From Aurantiochytrium sp. KH105 (taxonomy: Eukaryota > Sar > Bigyra > Thraustochytrida > Thraustochytriidae), in assembly GCA_003116975.1 (NCBI GenBank), contig BGKB01000089.1, positions 124,001-188,000 of the forward strand: 64,000 nt of DNA. Direction: 5' to 3'. A program made the position numbers and the translations under genes. The notes below the pieces were generated by a model that searched no databases, was not told the origin of the DNA, and was given only the letters and a program-made list of their open reading frames with translations. This document shows positions 47,246 through 55,607 of this stretch, piece by piece. Within the stretch, counting starts at the first letter, position 1, and every line of letters begins with the position of its first letter.

Positions 47246-48181
47246 ATGGGAAATGTCTCGGGACAAGCGCGCGACGCAGGCTCCGGCGCGCGCAGCTGGG
47301 CAGACGTCGAGGCCGCGCAACAGGCCGCGGCGGCGAGCCAGCGGCACCGCATGGTAAACGCGGCGATCCGCACAGCGAATGGCGGGAATATTGTGAGGGC
47401 GGGACCCTCGCTCAGACGTGCAGGCGGCGTACGGGTCGGCGCAAGCTTGGTGCCCGGTTCCGCGCGTCTTGACGCGGAAAATCGGGCGCTCATCTTTGAC
47501 GTGCGATCTGATGTGCGTGCACATGCTAGTGTCATTTTCGCGCCTCGTGAGCAGGACGAAGCGCCGTTTTTTATTCCTAGCGCGGACTACGAAGTTGCGC
47601 CTCCCCTCACGATTGTACCCGGTGAGAGCTGTCAGCGCGTAAATCTGCCACCTACGGCTACAACAACAAATCTGGATGCGCTTGCGCGTGGAGTGCTTAT
47701 TCGTATTGATCAAGACGACCACGAAGACTGCGCGCGTGCTCAATGCACCATGTTGAGCCCCGACCTATCGGAGAAAGAGCAAAGCATCATTACCCGTCAA
47801 GGTCGTCTCTATAAACTTAAGACCGTCTTTGGCGGCGAAAGCGGAGAAATTTCGCAGGAATGCGTCATTTGTCTTTCCAATCCTCAGAACACCACGATAC
47901 TTCCCTGTATGCACATGTGTCTCTGCACAGATTGCGCCAAACAGCTTACCACGTCAAACCCGTTGTGCCCTCTTTGTCGAACCCACGTGGCCGAATTCTG
48001 GGAGCTTCCCAGTGTGAAGTGCTCCGAAGTCTCTGCCACTTCTGATCATCATGCGTCTCTTCCATCAAGCGTCAAGGACGAGGCACCGTCACCATCTGCT
48101 TCTGCTTCTGCTTCTAGAGCAACTGCAGCTGCTGCTTCTTCTTCTTCTTCTTCTGAACCAACATTGTCGTCCTCAACCTGA
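47246..48181 (+). CDS. Mahogunin/LOG2-type RING E3 ubiquitin ligase
   Basis: From the ATG at 47246 (MGNVSGQARD) the protein has 311 residues. The MGN start is a plausible N-myristoylation site, as in family members. Residues about 65-145 (ASLVPGSARLDAENRALIFD, HASVIFAPRE, PPLTIVPGES) form the beta-rich domain found before the RING in MGRN1/LOG2 proteins. The C3HC4 RING is at Cys206, Cys209, Cys221, His223, Cys225/227, Cys230, Cys241 and Cys244, with the typical TTILPCMHMCLCTDCAKQL and CPLCRTHV. The last 60 residues are Ser/Ala-rich and disordered. Family members attach ubiquitin to membrane or trafficking proteins. The upstream frame extension from 47096 is low complexity and is not used here. 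Confidence 0.9.
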   Translation: MGNVSGQARDAGSGARSWADVEAAQQAAAASQRHRMVNAAIRTANGGNIVRAGPSLRRAGGVRVGASLVPGSARLDAENRALIFDVRSDVRAHASVIFAPREQDEAPFFIPSADYEVAPPLTIVPGESCQRVNLPPTATTTNLDALARGVLIRIDQDDHEDCARAQCTMLSPDLSEKEQSIITRQGRLYKLKTVFGGESGEISQECVICLSNPQNTTILPCMHMCLCTDCAKQLTTSNPLCPLCRTHVAEFWELPSVKCSEVSATSDHHASLPSSVKDEAPSPSASASASRATAAAASSSSSSEPTLSSST

Positions 48182-48634
48182 CAGTGAGTCAACAAAAACG
48201 CTCCAACAATCCGACCAACCAGAAAAAGGATTGTGTGGTGATCACCACAACGCTCCAACAAACTGACCAACCAGGAAAAGGATTGACTATTGATCACCAC
48301 AACCGTGTTTCGAAGTAACAGTAAGTTGAAGTTGATCATTGTTGACGCCCCCCCCCTCCCCCTTTGCTCTTGGGTCGATCGAATCTTTCAACTGTTCACT
48401 ATCAATCAATCTTTTTGTTGCGTTTTTTTTTTAGGCCGACGTATACCAAACCGCAAGCAAGCTGCCACCGCTGCCTGCCAATGAGCAAATCTTTTTTCTT
48501 TTCTTTCATCGCCTTTCGTTCAAATCGGTTCAAACTGCCTTCTCAAGCACAGACGTTGGCGTCTCGTGCGCGACGGGGCTGGCAGCAGACGGGGCGACGG
48601 CGCAGCGGTCTCTCCCGCGAGAGCGATCGGGCCC
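48182..48634. other. Intergenic region between the RING and protease genes
   Basis: Contains the 52-bp tandem duplication described separately, a C-run near 48349-48362, a T-run near 48425-48434 and the 5' flank of the aspartic protease gene. No gene is seen. Confidence 0.45.
48198..48301 (+). repeat. 52-bp tandem duplication with an internal palindrome
   Basis: Two adjacent 52-bp units start ACGCTCCAACAA at 48198 and 48250, sharing GACCAACCAG and AAAAGGATTG and ending at TGATCACCACA. The first unit contains the perfect 14-bp palindrome GTGGTGATCACCAC (about 48235-48248). It lies just after the RING gene stop, probably in its 3' UTR. Confidence 0.85.
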
Positions 48635-50038
48635 ATGGCCAGGCGCGCGAGGGCAGCAGCGGCCCCGCTGCTCGCGGTCGCAGCAGCCCTGCTCGCAGTC
48701 GCAGCGGCCCGTAAGACCGGTGGTGGCTTGGAAAGCGGCCTGCTCGTGGACCTGCACGGCGGCATCGCGAGCCTGGGCGAGTACTGGGCAAGCGTCGAGG
48801 TGGGCAACACGACAGTGCGTCTCCAGGTCGACACGGGCTCGAGCTCTCTGGTGCTTGCGTCACAAAGCGGATACGCGGGGGGAGACCCCGTGGCTTGTGA
48901 TAGTGATCGGTGCGGGCTCAACACCGCGGGGACCTGGATCTGCCGCAACGGCGCCGAAAATGATACGCACTGCTGCGCAGGGCTCGCACCCTCGTACTGC
49001 GGCTTTTATCTCGAGTACGGTGGAGATTCTGACTATCATGTAACCTCTGAGGGAGTCCTTGCCATCGACACACTTGGGATCGCCAATCAAAGTTTCGGCG
49101 AGGTGGTCTTTTACAGAGCTTTGCGGGAGACAGGCCCTTGGCCCACGCGTGTCGATGGCATCTTGGGCCTTGGGCTGCCGCGTCTTAATTGCAACCCGAC
49201 GTGCTCCCCGCCAGCATACGAAGCCGTCTTGGCTGCTCATGCAGAGGAGACGTGGGGTTTTGGAATGTGCATGGGCGACTCTGGCGGCAAAATGATTTTC
49301 GGATCAACGGGCGAAGACCATCGGCTTTTTCGAGGCTCATTACGCTCGGTGCCCATGCTGAGCACAGGCCTTTTTGGCACATACTACTCGGTGGGCCTCA
49401 CCGGCATTTCCGTGGGAAGCGAAAACGTCTTTTCCGGCAGCATGGCCCCTCCACGACAGGCCATTGTCGACAGCGGCACAACGCTGCTCTTGCTCGAGGA
49501 GGACCTCTGGCAGGATCTCGTTCAATTTTTTCAAGGGCGCTACTGCCGACTCCCAGGCATTTGTTCCGAGGAAACCATTTTTGAACAGGGCGTTTGCCTG
49601 ACGAGACCGCCACAAGGATTCCCAACGCTCAGCTTTGACTTTGCGGGTGTCCGCCTCGACCTCCCGCCTTCAATGTACTTTATTCAGTACAAGGAAACCG
49701 TCTTCTGCCTTGGCATCCAGCCTGCCAAGGACCGAACCGTCCTCGGCGACACCTTTATGCGCGCCTACTACACATTTTTTGACCTTGCGCGACGAAGGGT
49801 TGCTTTTGCCCGCCCGAATCGCCAAGTCTGCGGTGCCGTGCGCTCCGAGAATCTCACGAGTAAAGGCGTGCATGCCGCTGTCCATTCGCATCCAGGCATG
49901 CTCACGTCTACGTCCCGGGCCACGGAGGCCTTTCAATTTTCCGTTGGGGCAATTGTAGGCATTGCGGCCATTCTAGGCCAGGTATTTATCTGTATCGAGG
50001 GAACGAGACATTTGCACCCGCGCTCCTTTTCTCATTAA
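48635..50038 (+). CDS. Membrane-anchored pepsin-type aspartic protease
   Basis: From the ATG at 48635 the protein has 467 residues, with an Ala-rich signal peptide (ARAAAAPLLAVAAALLAVAA). The two catalytic motifs are QVDTGSSS (Asp66) and IVDSGTT (Asp279). Family-typical blocks include DGILGLGLPR after the first lobe and RTVLGDTFMRAYYTFFD near the end of the second. An insertion with several Cys (CDSDRCGLNTAGTWICRNGA) resembles the flap-side insert of surface proteases. A C-terminal hydrophobic helix (FSVGAIVGIAAILGQVFICI) suggests a type I membrane protein of the endomembrane system or surface, like yapsins or BACE-type enzymes. There is little propeptide, so activation may differ. The start at 48635 is chosen for the signal peptide. 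Confidence 0.92.
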   Translation: MARRARAAAAPLLAVAAALLAVAAARKTGGGLESGLLVDLHGGIASLGEYWASVEVGNTTVRLQVDTGSSSLVLASQSGYAGGDPVACDSDRCGLNTAGTWICRNGAENDTHCCAGLAPSYCGFYLEYGGDSDYHVTSEGVLAIDTLGIANQSFGEVVFYRALRETGPWPTRVDGILGLGLPRLNCNPTCSPPAYEAVLAAHAEETWGFGMCMGDSGGKMIFGSTGEDHRLFRGSLRSVPMLSTGLFGTYYSVGLTGISVGSENVFSGSMAPPRQAIVDSGTTLLLLEEDLWQDLVQFFQGRYCRLPGICSEETIFEQGVCLTRPPQGFPTLSFDFAGVRLDLPPSMYFIQYKETVFCLGIQPAKDRTVLGDTFMRAYYTFFDLARRRVAFARPNRQVCGAVRSENLTSKGVHAAVHSHPGMLTSTSRATEAFQFSVGAIVGIAAILGQVFICIEGTRHLHPRSFSH

Positions 50039-50625
50039 TTCCCATGCCGACCGACTAGAACAACAACTATATGAACTGGCATCATTTCTCCCTTCGTGCA
50101 CTGCTCGCCTTGGTGCTAGTATGTATACAATGAGGTGTCGCGAGCGAGCGCTGAGACTAGCATCGGGGCGAGTCTAATTTTTATGCGATGCTCTCTTGCG
50201 CAACGTCAGCCAGCCAGCCCTTCTGCCTGCCGGCCTGCCTGCTTGCACTGCCAGAAAAGGAGACTATCGCATCGTCTCGTTTCGTCTTGTCTCATTTTTC
50301 CCCTGCGTGTCAGAGGACTGTGAAGTAATGAGCGAGTGCGCAAACCGACGCGTTGGCAAATGATGCACTCACTCTTGATAGTACTTCTCCCTCAATTTTT
50401 CCTTCTCTCTCACTTTTTCTTGTTGCTAAAAAGGGTTGTCCACGTTGGGACAAGTACTGGCAAATCTTGATGATCCGGGGGGCGGGCAATTTTTCGCCGG
50501 GACACCACGCGGCACATCGGGACGTGCCGGCTGGTCCGCGCTCAATCGGAGCCTTGTGCAGCGCGCAAGAGCCACGCGCGTCACGTTCGCAGCAAAAAGC
50601 AATTCCATTTGCCAGCACGAAGAGC
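50039..50625. other. Intergenic, nothing recognised
   Basis: 3' flank of the protease gene and 5' flank of the transporter gene. A short GCCTGCCTGC run lies near 50225-50240 and CTCGTTTCGTCTTGTCTC near 50275. The transporter frame stays open back to 50353, but that part lacks a signal peptide. Confidence 0.4.
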
Positions 50626-52029
50626 ATGCGTCAATTTGCAGCGTGTCTTGCGCTGGCCTGGTTCCTGGTGCTCGACGGCGAGTCACATACCGTGGCCGCA
50701 GCGCACATTGCTCGGCGGCAGCTCGCCTCGGGTCTCGTGCCCTGCACCAAGGCTACGTGCGTGCAGGAGACGAATGCTGGAAACAACGATCCAGTGCTGC
50801 TCGATCTCTCGTGCGGGGATTCTGGCGATACAATCGAAAAGGTACTCGACGCCGTCTATGGCGTTCTCGAGAGCGATGCAGCGGGGTGTCCGAGCGCAAA
50901 CGGAGATGACTTCGTCGACTCAGACGTAGATTTCACGGTTGCAAATGAAAGTTGCGCCGCCGAGAGCGACGCGGTCAAGACATTCGTTGCGGCACATTGT
51001 CTTGGAAAGGAAACATGCACTCTTGACCTCCTTGATGCAGCATTCAATTTTACGGGGTGCTCGGGGCAAGCACGAAGCTTCGCTGTGCACGTCCAATGCT
51101 CGACGCCCTTTGACTTCTTCCAGATCGCCATCTCTGCCGTAATTGTCCTCATTGGTGTAGGGATGGGCGCAGCGATTGAGCTGGACGTCCTTCGCGCCGT
51201 TATCAATGAACACCGCTTTGCGCTCATTCTCGGCGTCATGGCGCAATTTGGTTTCATGCCACTTATTTCGTATATTTTCACGTTGGTCCTCGATGTCGAC
51301 CCATATGTGGCCGTGGGCATGATCATTGTCGGGAGCTCCCCAGGTGGGGTCACCAGCAACTTGATGACGTACTGGGCCAAGGGATCGACGGCTCTGAGCA
51401 TGACCATGTCAGCTTTTTCAACCGCATGCGCCCTCTTCATGATGCCCTTGCTCATCTACCTCTACGTGGACTCTGCATTAGGATTTGATGGCATTGTGCA
51501 GATTCCCTTTCTCAGCATCTTCACAACGCTCCTTCTCGTTCTCCTTCCTGGTGCTTTTGGAGTCATCGTGCGCGCGAAACGACCTGTAGCGGCAGACTAC
51601 TTGGAAAGGTTTGGCTCCATTCTCGGTGCGATCTTTATCGCAATTGCCCTTGTCCTCGGCGTTTTAGAGGACAAAGCCCTCTTTAGCAGTGCGTATGGGG
51701 ACTTATGGATTGCTGCCTCTCTCTTGCAGCCCCTCGGCTCCCTCTTGGGCTACGCATCGGCGACGTTCGCGCAGCTCCCTCGACCGGAACGACGCGCAGT
51801 ATGCCTCGAGGTAGGCGTCCAGAACACCACCTTGGCGATATCGGTGATTGTCTTGTCATTCTCGGATAGAACATGCACGCTCAACAACGTGCTTCCTTAT
51901 GGACTTATTGCGACCTTTATGTATCTCGTCAACAGCATCATCATCACCCTCTTTTTACGATTTGTTGTGGCTCCGCGTGACCCTTCTCCGAGTCAAGTTC
52001 AGGTCGACGACTCCAAGCTCACGTACTAA
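50626..52029 (+). CDS. SLC10/BASS-type sodium-coupled transporter with an N-terminal SUEL lectin-like domain
   Basis: From the ATG at 50626 the protein has 467 residues. A signal peptide (MRQFAACLALAWFLVLDG) is followed by a Cys-rich domain at about 50-155. Its pattern (LDLSCGDSGDTIEKVLDAVYG, then CLGKETCTLDLL and FAVHVQC) matches SUEL/rhamnose-binding galactose-lectin domains. Residues about 160-445 form the membrane part with 8-10 helices: VLIGVGMGAAIE, the SN motif in GSSPGGVTSNLMTYWAKGS, and CLEVGVQNTTLAISVIVLSF, all hallmarks of bile acid:sodium symporters (SLC10/BASS). Family members co-transport Na+ with organic anions such as bile salts, pyruvate or sterol sulfates. A lectin domain on an SLC10 protein is unusual. 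Substrate is unknown. The upstream frame to 50353 is probably untranslated. Confidence 0.88.
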   Translation: MRQFAACLALAWFLVLDGESHTVAAAHIARRQLASGLVPCTKATCVQETNAGNNDPVLLDLSCGDSGDTIEKVLDAVYGVLESDAAGCPSANGDDFVDSDVDFTVANESCAAESDAVKTFVAAHCLGKETCTLDLLDAAFNFTGCSGQARSFAVHVQCSTPFDFFQIAISAVIVLIGVGMGAAIELDVLRAVINEHRFALILGVMAQFGFMPLISYIFTLVLDVDPYVAVGMIIVGSSPGGVTSNLMTYWAKGSTALSMTMSAFSTACALFMMPLLIYLYVDSALGFDGIVQIPFLSIFTTLLLVLLPGAFGVIVRAKRPVAADYLERFGSILGAIFIAIALVLGVLEDKALFSSAYGDLWIAASLLQPLGSLLGYASATFAQLPRPERRAVCLEVGVQNTTLAISVIVLSFSDRTCTLNNVLPYGLIATFMYLVNSIIITLFLRFVVAPRDPSPSQVQVDDSKLTY

Positions 52030-52525
52030 CCTAGGCCTAACACAGAATTTCAAGCGAAGCGTGTTGTCAAATAAAAAAGTTGGAAAGCTTATATAAAGAA
52101 CGATCGTTTGCAGTATGATCGAATCATGCTGCCGGTGTCCGGGGATGGTCGAGCCTTGCATAGGAAGCTTGATGCCATGTACAAAAGAGACTCGTCGCGT
52201 GGCCCACGAGATCTGCCAAGCAGGTGCACCTTCGACATTTGAACATATGATAACGTGCCCTTGTCTCCGAGTTATTGTTGTTGGTTTTTTTCTTTCTCGT
52301 CATCCTTCCTTTCACGGAATCGGCTTGGTGATGCATGCAGCCCGATGTACTTTATGATAGCGCAAACGAAAAGGATTCGATGTCTTGGGTTTTTCCTCTC
52401 GGAGTAAGTGGTCTTTGCAGCCAGGAGTCTTGTTTTGCGTGAATAGAATAGATTCGCCCCCGCTCCGCAGCGCCAACTTGTTTGTGCACGGCTCAAAGAG
52501 AAGAGATCATGATGACCGTTTGCCT
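52030..52525. other. Convergent intergenic region, nothing recognised
   Basis: The 3' ends of the transporter and PP2C genes face each other. AT-richer with AATAAAAAAG near 52070 (a possible polyadenylation signal for the transporter). No gene is seen. Confidence 0.45.
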
Positions 52526-53815
52526 TTAGCGCAGCCAAATTACAATCACGGTGACGTTGTCAGCCGTGCCGCGGCGGAGAGACTCCTCGACGAGATACTT
52601 TGCAATTTTAGCCTTACGCGTATCGAGAACGGCGCGTACCATATTTGTATCCCCCGAGTATTGGCGCATCCATTTCGTGAGGGAGCGCGAGGGTCTGCGT
52701 GTTTTCTTTTCTCCCTGACCCAAGGCGCCAACGGACCCAGTCATGACCTGCGTGACAAATTTGACGGCCTCCTGACTGGTCATGACGTCCCATAGCCCAT
52801 CCGAGGCGAGAATGATGAATCGATCCCCATCGTGGTCACGGTCAAAGCGTACAACATCTGGTTCGTCCGACACATACGGCGTCTCGAGGCGGTCGCCAAA
52901 GGCGCGCGATACAGCGAGGTTGCCGTTGATGCGATATGCGCCCATGCCCTGCACTGGCTGGCGGTCAGGGCCGAGATATCCGTACCAGCGCACATTTCCA
53001 CCGAGGTTTTCGATGCGAGATTTTTCCTCTGGGGAATTGGGCTTATGGTCCTCTGTGAGGTCCACTGCTTCCCCGTCGCGGCAGAGAACAGCTCGCGAGT
53101 CGCCAAGATTGGTTGACCATAGTTCATCGCGTCCAAGAAGCACCGTCACAGCCGTCGACCCTTGCATGTCGAACTTGTTGTTCTCCAAAATTCCACGAGA
53201 GACCTCGGCAAAGGCCTGTCGTAAGGCTGCTTCAGGCCAAGAACCAGCATTGCCCTCCTCCGCCACGCCTTCGTCCTTTGTTTCGCCTGAATTCCATGCC
53301 TGCAGCTTGTCGTAGAGATGTCTGCGCACATACTTGGAGACCTTGGCGCCTCCGTGGCCATCAAAGACGCCGAAAAAACTCTCGTCGGGCGAGATAAAGT
53401 ATTCGTCCTCCATGGCGCTACGTGGGCCTCGCGACGCATAGACGGACACCGACTTGCAGAGGGGCTGTTCGGCATCTGTGTCTCCTCTCTTTGAGGGCGT
53501 TACGCTCGTGTAGCACGCCGCAGCCGCAGCGCCTCCGGCCCCCAGAATCCCGAGCCTTTGCAGGAGAAGGAGGTATCGTTCGTCGCCCCGCGGTGGTCGT
53601 CGTCTCCCGCCCGAGCTGCTCGTGTGCTGGTGATGCGAAGAAGGCGCGTCCAGTCGCGAGGCGTGCGCAAGTCTTTCGCTGCAGCTGCTGCTGCTGCTGC
53701 TGCTGCTGCTGTAGTTCTTGCCCGCGCCCTTGGCGCTGCCCACGAGGCCGCTCGCGCGCTGACGCCGTCCCAAGCGAGGGAGAAGAAGTCCCAGGCCTTC
53801 CAGACCGCGCCGCAT
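52526..53815 (-). CDS. PP2C-family Ser/Thr protein phosphatase, probably mitochondrial or membrane-anchored
   Basis: A 429-residue protein. The catalytic domain (about 120-429) has all main PP2C motifs: SRGPRSAMEDEYF, FFGVFDGHGGAKVS, STNLGDSRAVLCRDG, NLAVSRAFGDR, IILASDGLWDVM and TADNVTVIVIWL, with the metal-binding Asp residues in place. The N-terminus is basic and Arg/Leu-rich (MRRGLEGLGLLLPRLGRRQR), followed by a poly-Ser run encoded by a CTG/CAG repeat and one hydrophobic segment at about 81-101. That layout suggests a mitochondrial presequence plus inner-membrane anchor, or a membrane-tethered enzyme; I infer this and cannot exclude a later start. PP2C enzymes are Mg/Mn-dependent and monomeric. 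There is a 40-residue insertion (GEKKTRRPSRSLTKWMRQYS) late in the domain. Confidence 0.92.
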   Translation of the reverse strand: MRRGLEGLGLLLPRLGRRQRASGLVGSAKGAGKNYSSSSSSSSSCSERLAHASRLDAPSSHHQHTSSSGGRRRPPRGDERYLLLLQRLGILGAGGAAAAACYTSVTPSKRGDTDAEQPLCKSVSVYASRGPRSAMEDEYFISPDESFFGVFDGHGGAKVSKYVRRHLYDKLQAWNSGETKDEGVAEEGNAGSWPEAALRQAFAEVSRGILENNKFDMQGSTAVTVLLGRDELWSTNLGDSRAVLCRDGEAVDLTEDHKPNSPEEKSRIENLGGNVRWYGYLGPDRQPVQGMGAYRINGNLAVSRAFGDRLETPYVSDEPDVVRFDRDHDGDRFIILASDGLWDVMTSQEAVKFVTQVMTGSVGALGQGEKKTRRPSRSLTKWMRQYSGDTNMVRAVLDTRKAKIAKYLVEESLRRGTADNVTVIVIWLR

Positions 53816-54268
53816 GGTGGCAGGCTAGGCCAGGCCAGGTGGACAGGCGCTCCGAGAGCCGTCCGGTTTAGCGCCGCGCCTCGACGCGGCCTTGTGCCGG
53901 TCCTGCGACGCCCCTCGCGCCGCCCGGGAGATGCGCCGTCCCTCGCCACGCGCGCGTCGCAAGAGCTTCGGTTTTGGAATGCTTCTACTACAAACAACCT
54001 CAGGCTTTGTTTGGGTGGATCTTTTTTTCAGCTTCTTTGACCGGTATAAGACAGGAACGCGTTTTTTTTGGCAAACTCATCATCAGGAGATCACTGACGA
54101 TAAACCAAGCCTAGTAGGCGTAGACCTGGGCATAAGCCGAGTTGGTCGCAGGCTAGTGCGTGGACTACAAGCAAAGAGAATCGAAAAATGTAGTACATCA
54201 TCTTCTGAATAGAAAATCAACGAAACGAAGAGGAGTAGAAACTCCCAGCTGCAGCCAGCGTTAGCTAG
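53816..54268. other. Intergenic, nothing recognised
   Basis: The 5' flank of the PP2C gene and the 3' flank of the BART-domain gene. A T-run lies near 54062-54070. No conserved frame. Confidence 0.45.
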
Positions 54269-54907
54269 CTAGCACTTTGCCTCTGCGGCAGCGCGATCCG
54301 CATCGTCAATGATTTCTTCGAACCGCTCCGATGAGGATTCAAGGTGTTGACGCTTGGATCTCATAATGTCAACAAAACACTCAAAATCGGCGCAGCTCAG
54401 AACGAGCTCAATAATCATCTGAGAAAGCTCACTCTGGTCCGTAGCCTTGCGCACTCGCTTGTAGAACTCGGCTTCCGAGATGCCTTCTTGCTTGCGGAAA
54501 TTCTGCAAATGCTTTTCCATGATCCGCTCGTACTTTTTATGAATCTTGGTGTAAACGAGTTTGTTCTCACTATCGTCGTCAAACTCAGAGCAATACTCTG
54601 CAAAGAAGGTGTCGATATCATCTGAAAGAGCTTGACCCCAAAACTCGATCAGTTTGGCAATGATAAGGTCGTCGCCAAAGATGCTCGACGCCAAGGTCAT
54701 TTGGGTCTCGTCGGCGGGGGCATCGTCCCCATCTCCCGTAGCCGGTTCTGCAAATTTGGACTCGCCGCCCTCGTTCTCGCCGTCGGCGTGCTTGCACTCG
54801 CTATGACTTCTCGAACCCCTGGGCTTGTCATCGACTACGTCTTCATCCGCAAACTTGCTCTCGCGCGGGGCGCCGGACTCGGCGTTGTCGGCGAACTTGG
54901 ACTCCAT
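54269..54907 (-). CDS. BART-domain protein (ARL2-binding-protein-like)
   Basis: From the ATG at 54907 the protein has 212 residues. The first 65 are acidic and contain four copies of a short motif: ESKFADN, ESKFADE, ECKHADG and ESKFAEP. Residues about 80-190 form a BART domain: IDTFFAEYCSEFDDDSENKL, YTKIHKKYERIMEKHL and GISEAEFYKRVRKAT, then a helix with SCADFECFVDIMRSKR. BART domains in ARL2BP and CFAP36 bind GTP-loaded ARL2/ARL3 in ciliary and mitochondrial trafficking. The open frame reaches 55030, but ATG 54907 begins the repeat motif and gives a sensible N-terminus. The role of the repeats is unknown. Confidence 0.85.
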   Translation of the reverse strand: MESKFADNAESGAPRESKFADEDVVDDKPRGSRSHSECKHADGENEGGESKFAEPATGDGDDAPADETQMTLASSIFGDDLIIAKLIEFWGQALSDDIDTFFAEYCSEFDDDSENKLVYTKIHKKYERIMEKHLQNFRKQEGISEAEFYKRVRKATDQSELSQMIIELVLSCADFECFVDIMRSKRQHLESSSERFEEIIDDADRAAAEAKC

Positions 54908-55232
54908 CGTCGTGCTAAGTAGGCAGACAGATACCCTATCCTGCGAGGCGTGCTTCGACACTCGCGCCAAATGAGATCTGCAGCCGCAACATTCTTCTAA
55001 GCTAGCTGCAAGACATCCCCGCGCGCACAAAGTGGGACTCGCCCTCTCTCTCTCTCTCTTGAGGATTACGAATCAATCCATGGACAGAATGGACTCCGCG
55101 CAGCAAACGACGTGATTCCGTGCACGATAAGTATCAACGGATACATTGAGTGGGGAAAGAAAACCAAGCCGTCTGACAGTCTGCCTGCCCAATTTCAAGG
55201 TCCAGACCTCTCAAACGAGAGCAGAGCGAGCG

Positions 55233-55285
<53 letters not shown>

Positions 55286-55607
55286 CTCGGGGCCAAACGG
55301 CCACGATATTCCATTGGTTCATACACCCTCCTACCTCTATCGCTGTGCTTCGACGCGAAGCGCCTCGATCAACCTTTTGTTGGCAACAAAGCAGAGAAAG
55401 CTGGAAGGAAGCTCGAAGCGCTTTGTACAATAACGCTCGCATCGTCGACAGCCTTTGCCGAGGAAACGCTTGCCGCTCGCGAAAGCACATTCTTTGCCGT
55501 TCACAAAAGCACTTTGCAGCCACTTGTATATTGGCCAAACGCGCTCGTCCCCAAAATCCAAAGCTGTTTGTGAAAAGGAAGGCTTGCAGAGGAAACATCG
55601 TGGAGGT
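54908..55607. other. Divergent intergenic region
   Basis: Shared upstream region of the BART and OTU genes. It contains the GC/GA dinucleotide array (separate entry). The OTU frame is open from 55455, but this stretch shows no domain. Confidence 0.45.
55230..55284. repeat. (GC)n-(GA)n compound microsatellite
   Basis: An alternating GC run (about 55230-55248) directly followed by an alternating GA run (about 55248-55284). The first can form Z-DNA, the second triplex DNA. It sits between two divergent genes. Confidence 0.9.
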
